From NCBI RefSeq assembly GCF_024055715.1, contig NZ_JAMXMV010000041.1:1-35244 (forward strand): 35,244 nucleotides of DNA. Direction: 5' to 3'. A program made the translations under genes and the position numbers. The notes under the pieces were generated by a model. It was given only the letters and a program-made list of their open reading frames with translations. It was not told the DNA's origin and made no database searches. The stretch is from Actinoallomurus soli (GTDB lineage Bacteria > Actinomycetota > Actinomycetes > Streptosporangiales > Streptosporangiaceae). This document shows positions 24,127 to 30,496 of the stretch, in pieces (the stretch's first letter is position 1; each line of letters begins with the position of its first letter).

Positions 24127-24708
24127 TTATGTAGACGGCGACGGATCAGCGGTCGCGCTGATGAACTCTTCGAGAGTCGCCTCGATGAGTTCGGCCAGTG
24201 AGCGTCGATCCGAGCCCTGGCTCCAGCGGTTCCGTGCGGCGAAGAACACCGCGACCGCCGTCCAGGCCGCGATGGTGGCGGCCGGCTCGGCTGTTCCGCG
24301 GTCGCGGAGCGCGGTTGCGATCTTGTCTGCGAGGGTGGCTCGTTTGACCAGTTCCCGCTCTTGGAGCTCGGGACTCGCGGCGACGATGTGGTCCAGCTTG
24401 GCCGCATCCTTGCGGTACTGCTCGTAGATCGTGTCGGCGGCGAAACTGAGGCCGGCCGTGGCGGCGTGCAGGGGATCGACGTTCTCCGGCTGGGCACGGA
24501 TCTCGGCGACTATGACCTCTCCGGAGTCTCCTTGGCCGGCGAAGACCACCTCGCGTTTGTCGGCGAAGTGATGGAAGAAGGTCCGCCTGTTCAGGCCCGC
24601 TCGCTCGGCGATCTGGGCGACCGTCGTCTTCTCGAAGCCCTGCTCGGCGAACAGCGCCAACGCCGCGTTGCGGAGGCGTCCATATGCGTCGGGTTCCCAT
24701 CTGGCCAC
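24127..24708 (-). CDS. TetR-family transcriptional regulator
   Basis: A 193-residue protein from GTG 24708. Residues 8-55 are the HTH: YGRLRNAALALFAEQGFEKT, TVAQIAERAGLNRRTFFHHF, ADKREVVF. FFHHF is a common variant of the YxxF end of helix 3. The C-terminal domain is helical and resembles TetR_C proteins of actinomycetes. A long imperfect inverted repeat lies just upstream (24725-24776), consistent with autoregulation. No obvious target gene is adjacent apart from the small ORF behind it. Confidence 0.9.
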   Translation of the reverse strand: MARWEPDAYGRLRNAALALFAEQGFEKTTVAQIAERAGLNRRTFFHHFADKREVVFAGQGDSGEVIVAEIRAQPENVDPLHAATAGLSFAADTIYEQYRKDAAKLDHIVAASPELQERELVKRATLADKIATALRDRGTAEPAATIAAWTAVAVFFAARNRWSQGSDRRSLAELIEATLEEFISATADPSPST

Positions 24709-24724
24709 GGCCTGAGCCTACCCT

Positions 24725-24776
24725 GATTGCACTCAGTGGCATCAGTGTTGTACGGTTGATACCACCGAGTGTAATC
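24725..24776. promoter_or_regulatory. Imperfect inverted repeat upstream of the TetR gene
   Basis: GATTGCACTCAGTGG (24725-24739) and CCACCGAGTGTAATC (24762-24776) match 13 of 15 as an inverted repeat, 22 bases apart. Each arm may be one operator site for the TetR product. Confidence 0.55.
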
Positions 24777-25002
24777 ACCTTGAGCCGCATCGACTCCGAC
24801 GGCCCCAGCGACGAGCGCCACCCGCAGCGGCGGTCGTAGGCCTACAGCCGGTCCGAGCCAATCCGCTTCGCCAGGCTAATCGGTTCGCGTTGGCGGCTCG
24901 ATCAAATAAGAAAAGCAAAACACGGTGATCGATGATGTCGGTTCAATATCTTTCATTTCATCGAGTAATTCTGTGCAGAGTGCCGAGAGTCGCGGGGCTC
25001 CG

Positions 25003-25671
25003 ATGACTCATCTGCCAAGAGTTGCGGTTGTCGAGCATCATGGCTTGGTCCGCCGGGGGCTGGAGAGCCTGCTGGCCGGCAGCCCGTCCGCCCGCCCGGT
25101 CGTGGTGGTGGCCGAACCTGCCGAACTGGACCCTGCGGGCCCGCGCCCGGACGTCATCCTCTTGGGCCCCTCTCCGGAGACCGAGGGGACCCTGGACGAG
25201 GTGGTCGGTAAACTCGCCACGCTCGGCCGGGTTCTGGTCGTCGCCGAGTTCAGATGGCGGCAATCGGTGACCGCCGTGCTGAGGGCCGGCGCCCACGGCT
25301 GCGTCACCCGGGAGGCCGGCGACGACGAGTTGCTCGGTGCGATCGCCACCGTTGCCCGGGGCGGGCTCCATATCGCCCCGGAGCTCGCCGGGCGGCTCCA
25401 CACCGAGTTGCGGCTGTCCCCGGCCGCCGAACCGCCCGCGCTCGCCCGTCGCGAAGTGGAGACGTTGCGCTGGCTGGCCGCTGGTCTGACCCACCGGCAG
25501 ATCGCCCGGCGGATGGCGCTGACCGAGGCCACCGTCAGCACCTACGTCAAGCGGATCAGAAGCAAGCTCGGGGTGGGCAACAAGGCCGACCTGACGCGTA
25601 AGGCGTTCGAACTCGGACTGTTCCTGGAGGACGGAGAAACCCGCGCGGCTTGGGACCCTTCCGGTCCCTGA
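25003..25671 (+). CDS. Atypical response regulator, LuxR/NarL type
   Basis: A 222-residue protein from ATG 25003 (the frame is open back to GTG 24925, but those codons are A/T-rich and unlike the rest). The N-terminal half follows a receiver fold: RVAVVEHHGLVRRGLESLLA, DVILLGPSP, LVVAEF and GAHGCVTREAGDDELLGAI. The acidic pair is replaced by EHH and the phospho-acceptor position by Gly in DVILLGPS. The C-terminal half is a LuxR HTH: ARREVETLRWLAAGLTHRQI, ARRMALTEATVSTYVKRIRS. No sensor kinase is adjacent. It probably works without phosphorylation, perhaps through a ligand. It is convergent with eccD, so control of the T7SS locus is possible. Confidence 0.8.
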   Translation: MTHLPRVAVVEHHGLVRRGLESLLAGSPSARPVVVVAEPAELDPAGPRPDVILLGPSPETEGTLDEVVGKLATLGRVLVVAEFRWRQSVTAVLRAGAHGCVTREAGDDELLGAIATVARGGLHIAPELAGRLHTELRLSPAAEPPALARREVETLRWLAAGLTHRQIARRMALTEATVSTYVKRIRSKLGVGNKADLTRKAFELGLFLEDGETRAAWDPSGP

Positions 25672-25702
25672 CGGTCCGAGTGACGCCCTCCACCAGGTGA
25701 AT

Positions 25703-25733
25703 CCGGTGCCCGTCTCTGTTCGGTGGGCACCGG
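25703..25733. terminator. Terminator between the response regulator and eccD
   Basis: CCGGTGCCC (25703-25711), a 13-base loop, GGGCACCGG (25725-25733): a perfect 9-bp stem in the 68-bp gap between convergent genes. Confidence 0.65.
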
Positions 25734-25739
25734 TCAGCG

Positions 25740-27146
25740 TCACAGGCCCCGGCCAAAGGTGAGGAACCAGTCGAACACCCCGAAGGTGGCCACCGCGAAG
25801 GCGATGCCGGCGCCGCCGAGCACCGATGCGGTGCTGATCAGCCACCCGGGGCGCGCCCGGGATGGCGGTTCCGGACGGCGCACCAGGTTCCGGAGGCCGT
25901 ACGCCAGCAGCGCGACGGCGACCAGGCCGGCGCAGGCCGGTGCGGTCCATCCCGACCAGCCGAGCGCGCCGGCTCCGAGGACGAGCAGCATGCACAGCGC
26001 GGCGGCTCCGGCCACGGCGATCGGCACCGCCTCGGCGACCAGCCGCGCCTCACCGACGCGCAGTATCAGTGCCACCCCGAGACAGACGTCCAGCCACGCA
26101 CCGTATGAGGACCCGGAGGCGGCCAGAGCCACCAGCGAAGTGGCCAGCACGGCGGCCAGGCCGCAGGTCCACATCACCAGCAGCAGGGTCGCGCTGCTTA
26201 CGGCCTGCGCGACCAGGTCCTCGTCGCGGTCGCCTTCGCCGGGCAGCCGCCGCTCGCCGGTCCGTCGGTAGGCGTAGGCGACCAGGCCGCTGGTCGTCTG
26301 CGCGGAGAACGTCAGCAGTACGAACGCGATCACGGCCGCGACCGCGGCCGTCTGGGTGCCGTTCGCCCCCAGGAGAGCCAGTCCGCCGGCCGCGACCGCG
26401 GTGGCCGCGCTCGCGGCCAGCACGGCGCAGGTGAGCACCCCGAGCGCCGCCACGTACGCCAGTAGAGCACCGACCAGGGCGCCGACCGCGAGGGCACCCA
26501 GGGTGAAGCCCCCCCGGGTCAGTGACCCGCCGGGCCCCTCCGAACCGGGGGGCCATTCTGAGACGGCCAGCGCCCTGGCGGCCAGCGCCAACAGCGGTAC
26601 CGAGGCCAGGGCGAGCGCCTCGCGCAGCCGCCGCGGTACCTGCCACCGCCGTTCGCCGGCCACCCAGGCCAGCGCGGGCAGCATCAGGCCGGCGGTCGCC
26701 GCCAGGTCGGCCAGGACACCGACGCCGAACCGGCCGCGTGCCTGGAGGACGACCAGCGCGGCGACCAGCCAGCACAGGCCGATCCCCGTCGCGGTCACCA
26801 GCCGGGCGTGGGCGTTCCAGCGGTGGTCCAGCAGTCCCTCGGACACCTCGGCGACCCGCTCGGCGACGTCGTACACCACCGGTTCTTCGAACTCGTGCGC
26901 CGTCACGTCGCGCAGGTAGAGCACCTGGCCGTCGACGATGCCCAGTTGGTTCAGCGAGCGCTCGGGCGCGTACGGCTCGCCGGTGGGCAGGGCCAGCGAC
27001 CAGGCGGCCGGCATGACGTCGGCCTCTGGCTGGGCGCACAACTCGGCCAGCGTGTTGACGTAGCTGGTGATCGGCGCGTTGGCGGGTACCGCGAGGTCGA
27101 CCTGGCGTCGCTCACCCACGACGGTGATCCGGCAGTGCTCATCCAC
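25740..27146 (-). CDS. eccD: T7SS integral membrane protein EccD
   Basis: A 468-residue protein from GTG 27146. Residues 1-85 form a YukD-like ubiquitin fold: CRITVVGERRQVDLAVPANA, GEPYAPERSLNQLGIVDGQV, LYLRD. About 11 hydrophobic transmembrane segments follow from residue 118 to the end, a count that fits EccD, the channel component of ESX/T7SS. Typical T7SS-family residues such as the VYDVAERVAE linker are present. Neighbours on the right (WXG100 pair, EccA-like ATPase) support the assignment. EccB, EccC, EccE and MycP are not in the window. Confidence 0.88.
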   Translation of the reverse strand: MDEHCRITVVGERRQVDLAVPANAPITSYVNTLAELCAQPEADVMPAAWSLALPTGEPYAPERSLNQLGIVDGQVLYLRDVTAHEFEEPVVYDVAERVAEVSEGLLDHRWNAHARLVTATGIGLCWLVAALVVLQARGRFGVGVLADLAATAGLMLPALAWVAGERRWQVPRRLREALALASVPLLALAARALAVSEWPPGSEGPGGSLTRGGFTLGALAVGALVGALLAYVAALGVLTCAVLAASAATAVAAGGLALLGANGTQTAAVAAVIAFVLLTFSAQTTSGLVAYAYRRTGERRLPGEGDRDEDLVAQAVSSATLLLVMWTCGLAAVLATSLVALAASGSSYGAWLDVCLGVALILRVGEARLVAEAVPIAVAGAAALCMLLVLGAGALGWSGWTAPACAGLVAVALLAYGLRNLVRRPEPPSRARPGWLISTASVLGGAGIAFAVATFGVFDWFLTFGRGL

Positions 27147-27232
27147 GAAAGACGTGTCCCTTGAGGTTCTCGATCGGACCCGGTCATTCTTCCGGCGGGG
27201 GACCTGCGGCCTCCAGTACCCCGTTCCGGTGT

Positions 27233-27251
27233 CCCCGCGAACTCCGCGGGG
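27233..27251. terminator. Hairpin after the LamG-like gene
   Basis: CCCCGCG-AACTC-CGCGGGG, a perfect 7-bp GC stem about 30 bp beyond the leftward stop at 27283. It may reduce read-through into eccD. Confidence 0.5.
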
Positions 27252-27282
27252 TCTGTCTGGCCATGCCCGCCGGCGTTTCGAC

Positions 27283-28437
27283 CTAGATCTTGCGGATCTG
27301 GGCTGCGGTGAGCGCCGTACTGAAGACCTTGACGTCGTTGATCTGTCCCGGGAACCAGTCGGCGTCCTTGCCGTTGGCCTTGGCCCGGCCGATCGCCAGG
27401 TCGCCGGTGGAGGAGACCGGGGAGGTGTCGTGTGTGGTGCTCTGCCGCACCCCGTTGACGTAAAGGGTCACCTGTCCGCCGCCGGCGTCGTACACCCCGA
27501 CCAGATGGGTCCAGGTCCGCAGTCGTGGAGCGGCCGACGACAGTGACCGGGTGTTGCGGGAGAACGCCCACCGGTTGCCGGTCTTCACGTACTGGAGGTA
27601 GAAGGTGCTCCATGTACCGCCGTCCTGGCTGACCGCGGTGGCGAAGTGGGCGGTGCTGGTCAGGTACACCCACGCCGACACGGTGAAGCTCTGGCCCGGC
27701 CCGGTGCCGACCACCGGGCCGGCCGTGGTCAGCTGGCTGTCCTTGCCGTTGAAGATCCCAGAGCCGCCGTGTCCGGACCCGCGGGCGACGTCGTAGACGG
27801 CGGCCGGAAAGGCATTCGTCTCCTCCGTGCCCAGGGCGCCGGACCCCGAGCCGATCCTCCAGAAGGCGACCGGAGCCGGTCCGGTCTGGTGCGGTGCCGT
27901 GCGCTGCTTGGTGGGCGTCGGGGATTGCTGCTTCTGCTGCTGCTGCTTCTGCTGCTGCTGCTTCTTCGGGGCCTCGGACCGGCTGGGGGTGGCCGAGGGC
28001 AGTTGCTGTTGCACCGAATGATCCGGTGCGACCTTGCTGTTCGCGGCCATGTTCTGCGACGCCCCGTCGGACGTGTCGTTCCGGTGCCCGTGCACCTCCA
28101 CGGCGAACACTCCGCCCAGCCCGACCAACAGCGCCGCCGCCGCCAGGCCCACCGCCGCCAGGGGGACCCGGCGCGGCGCGCGGGCGGCCGGGCGGGTGAC
28201 GTCTCCGTCCTCGCCGGCCTTCCCGTCCGGCCGGTCGGTGGCCGGTGGAGTCGCCCACTGCCCACGCCGCAGCGAGCCGCGGGCGGAGCCGCCAGGGCCG
28301 GACGGCCCGTCCGAATCGGGCTTCATCGCTTGCTCGGACTCACCGGAGGCAGGCCCCGGACCAGGCAGGACAGGATCGTGCAGCACCGGGTCCTCGGGTA
28401 TTTCTCCGGTCAGTCGATCCGGCGTCGTTCCTTCCAT
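27283..28437 (-). CDS. Single-pass membrane protein with extracellular LamG-like domain
   Basis: A 384-residue protein from ATG 28437, with GAGGAG upstream. Residues 1-88 are a Pro/Gly-rich cytoplasmic tail, 91-113 a transmembrane helix (VPLAAVGLAAAALLVGLGGV), 158-171 a Gln/Lys tract, and 190-384 a LamG/concanavalin-like domain: SFTVSAWVYLTSTAHF, WTHLVGVYDAGGGQVTLYVN, GVRQSTTH, FPGQINDVKVFSTALTAAQI. Such domains bind carbohydrate or protein. The Gln/Lys tract comes from a CTG/CTT microsatellite (27925-27966), so its length may vary between strains. It probably acts outside the membrane next to the T7SS. It is transcribed with or before eccD. Confidence 0.82.
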   Translation of the reverse strand: MEGTTPDRLTGEIPEDPVLHDPVLPGPGPASGESEQAMKPDSDGPSGPGGSARGSLRRGQWATPPATDRPDGKAGEDGDVTRPAARAPRRVPLAAVGLAAAALLVGLGGVFAVEVHGHRNDTSDGASQNMAANSKVAPDHSVQQQLPSATPSRSEAPKKQQQQKQQQQKQQSPTPTKQRTAPHQTGPAPVAFWRIGSGSGALGTEETNAFPAAVYDVARGSGHGGSGIFNGKDSQLTTAGPVVGTGPGQSFTVSAWVYLTSTAHFATAVSQDGGTWSTFYLQYVKTGNRWAFSRNTRSLSSAAPRLRTWTHLVGVYDAGGGQVTLYVNGVRQSTTHDTSPVSSTGDLAIGRAKANGKDADWFPGQINDVKVFSTALTAAQIRKI

Positions 28438-28832
28438 TCGTATGTCTCCTCACGCAGTCGGCCGGGATTCTCCCTGGCCGCGGCAGCGGTACCGCACACC
28501 CCGATATGGAATTACGGTGCCGGTCGAGGGAAAGACTGTCCTCAGCGGGCGCCGGCGGGCCTTGGCGGACCGTTGCCAAGCTCATTCGGGCACTGCGCGG
28601 AGCATACAGAGATATGTCCAGCCGAGACGGGTACGTCCCCCAAAAGGTGTCCCGGCTTGTCCCCAATATGGTGATCGACGCTTCCCCGGCCGGTCCGTGT
28701 TCGACAAACTGTCCTCTGCCTTCCGCTATTCGCGGCAGCCTGTCGGAGTGAGCCGGAAGAAGGCGGGCGGCGGGCTCTACGAGTCAGGCGGCGTACCGAC
28801 GGACAACTCATCACGAATCCTTGGAGCGCGAT
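28438..28832. other. 395-bp divergent promoter region, no gene supported
   Basis: It lies between the leftward LamG gene and the rightward WXG100 pair, so it should hold both promoters. No clear palindrome or conserved -35/-10 pair was recognised. Confidence 0.4.
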
Positions 28833-29210
28833 ATGACGGTTCCCTCCGACTACACGGGCGACGTCACCGTCGGTGGAGTGCATTACCACGTCACCCCGGA
28901 GTACCTGGCCCAGGCCGTGGCGGACACGAATTCCACAGCCGATGAGATCGCCAACCAGCTCAGCGACCTGCAGAAGTACGTCCAGAGCGTGGAGGCCGCC
29001 TGGGGCGGCATCGCCGCCGACCAGTTCAACATCCTCATGCAGGATTACAACATCTACGCCACCATGCTGCACGACGCACTGACCGACATCGCCGACGGCC
29101 TCCAGGGCAACTACGTCAACTACGTGAACTCCGAAGAGCAGAACATCAACAACCTCAGAGCCCTGGGTGAGGAACTCCCCGCCCCGCCTACCGGCACCAA
29201 CTTCAACTGA
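28833..29210 (+). CDS. WXG100-family T7SS substrate, first of a pair
   Basis: A 125-residue protein from ATG 28833 (GGAG six bases upstream; a TTG at 28821 is less likely). It has two predicted helices around W57-G58-G59, giving the WXG turn, and a C-terminal YxxxE signal at Tyr97-Glu101 (YVNSE). The N-terminal 20 residues (DYTGDVTVGGVHYHVTP) precede the first helix and are longer than in a minimal EsxA. It forms a pair with the next gene (12-bp gap), and such pairs are exported as a heterodimer by ESX/T7SS. Confidence 0.88.
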   Translation: MTVPSDYTGDVTVGGVHYHVTPEYLAQAVADTNSTADEIANQLSDLQKYVQSVEAAWGGIAADQFNILMQDYNIYATMLHDALTDIADGLQGNYVNYVNSEEQNINNLRALGEELPAPPTGTNFN

Positions 29211-29222
29211 CGGAGCACGCAG

Positions 29223-29543
29223 ATGACCCAGTCCTCGATCGACGGTACCCAGATCCGCGTCGACGACATGCTGAGCAATGCCGGCGCCACCATCAACGCC
29301 AAGGCCGCCACAATCGCGGACGAGCTCGCCCGGCTCAAGAGCAAGCTCGTCCCGCTCCAGGAGGATTGGCAACAGAGCCAGGCGTCCACCTACTACCAGG
29401 ACATGCAGAACGAGTGGGACATCGCAGCCAACGGCCTGTTCGGCCCCGACGGCGTGCTCGGGCGGATCGCGCACGCCATGAACGTCAACTGGAACAACTA
29501 CTCCGAGGCGGAGTGGTCCAACGTCTCCACCTGGAAGCACTGA
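29223..29543 (+). CDS. WXG100-like T7SS protein, second of a pair, with WQQ turn
   Basis: A 106-residue protein from ATG 29223. Two helices flank Trp49, but the turn reads W-Q-Q rather than W-X-G. Tyr93-Glu97 (YSEAE) matches the YxxxD/E signal. The size fits the WXG100 family. It probably forms the partner in the EsxA/EsxB-like dimer with the preceding gene. A GGAG lies in the 12-bp gap, so the two are translated together. Confidence 0.82.
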   Translation: MTQSSIDGTQIRVDDMLSNAGATINAKAATIADELARLKSKLVPLQEDWQQSQASTYYQDMQNEWDIAANGLFGPDGVLGRIAHAMNVNWNNYSEAEWSNVSTWKH

Positions 29544-29562
29544 CCGCTTCCGACCCGGCCCC

Positions 29563-29582
29563 GTGCCCAGCGCGGTGGGCAC
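29563..29582. terminator. Hairpin after the WXG100 pair
   Basis: GTGCCCA-GCGCGG-TGGGCAC, a perfect 7-bp stem 20 bp after the stop of the second WXG100 gene. It may terminate part of the transcripts, so that the abundant WXG100 pair exceeds the downstream genes. Confidence 0.5.
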
Positions 29583-29652
29583 GAGGCCGTCAGCGTAAGG
29601 CCGACCGCTGTCGGGCGGACACGGCACCGGTGACGAGGAGCACTGCCTGAGC

Positions 29653-30453
29653 ATGAACTACGAGGACGAGGACTGGCGCGGATTCGCCGCTGCCTTCAAC
29701 CGGACCGTACGCCCGGACCGGCGACCGGGCCACTCCGGGGTACGGGTCCTCGCGACCGGCTTCGCGGGGGTGGTCGCCGTGGCGCTCGGTACCCTCCTGA
29801 CCGGCGCCCTCGGCGGCGGCCGGGCGATCGCTAAGCCGAGTGACCTCAAGCCCATGTCCTCGCCACCGAGCACCGGTGGCGGGGGAACGATGCGGACGGG
29901 CAGCTCCTGGACCGCCGTGGCCGGTCCGGGCTGTGCCTCCACCGACACCAGCAGCTTCGCCGCGTACGGTTACTACACCGGGACCAACAGCGACCAGACC
30001 ACCGGCTGGTCCACCACGTCCAGCGGCGGCTACAGCGGCGACAGTTGCACCGGCGAGTACCTGTCCATACCGGTGTCGGGACAGCCCAGTTCCTACGACG
30101 ACACCCGGTTCGCGCTGTGGCGGTTCGACCTCAGCAAGACGTACACCAGCGCCTCCTGCACGCTGGCCACCTACGTTCCGAACAGTTCCGACCGTCGGCT
30201 TGTCGGCGGTGACCCCGCGTACTACTACTACTTCCAGACCGACTACGGCTACGGCTCCACCGACTCCTCGATCGGCGGCTACCTGGTCTCCCAGGTCTCC
30301 AATCGTGGTCACTGGGTCGTCGGTAAACCGTTCAAGGTCAGGACCGGGCTCGTCACGGTGAAGCTCGTCGACGCCGGGGCCAGGGACGGCGGCGCCGCGA
30401 AGGACGCCCACGTCGCCGCCGCGCAGGTGCAGATCACCTGTAATGCCGTATGA
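29653..30453 (+). CDS. Membrane-anchored protein with golvesin-like extracellular domain
   Basis: A 266-residue protein from ATG 29653. Residues 1-28 are cytoplasmic and basic, about 31-52 are one transmembrane helix (VLATGFAGVVAVALGTLLTG), and the rest is extracellular. It is Ser/Thr/Tyr-rich with FALWRFDLSKTYTSASCTLA, TYVPNSS, and GRGHWVVGKPF-like and VTVKLVDAGAR stretches, which resemble the golvesin C-terminal beta-sandwich domain. There are four Cys residues, likely in disulfides. With the LamG-like protein, it could be an outside-facing accessory of the T7SS. The match is tentative; the topology is clearer than the fold. Confidence 0.7.
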   Translation: MNYEDEDWRGFAAAFNRTVRPDRRPGHSGVRVLATGFAGVVAVALGTLLTGALGGGRAIAKPSDLKPMSSPPSTGGGGTMRTGSSWTAVAGPGCASTDTSSFAAYGYYTGTNSDQTTGWSTTSSGGYSGDSCTGEYLSIPVSGQPSSYDDTRFALWRFDLSKTYTSASCTLATYVPNSSDRRLVGGDPAYYYYFQTDYGYGSTDSSIGGYLVSQVSNRGHWVVGKPFKVRTGLVTVKLVDAGARDGGAAKDAHVAAAQVQITCNAV

Positions 30454-30496
30454 GCACTGACCTCACGGCCGTACGCCGTGTTACCGGACCGGCGGC

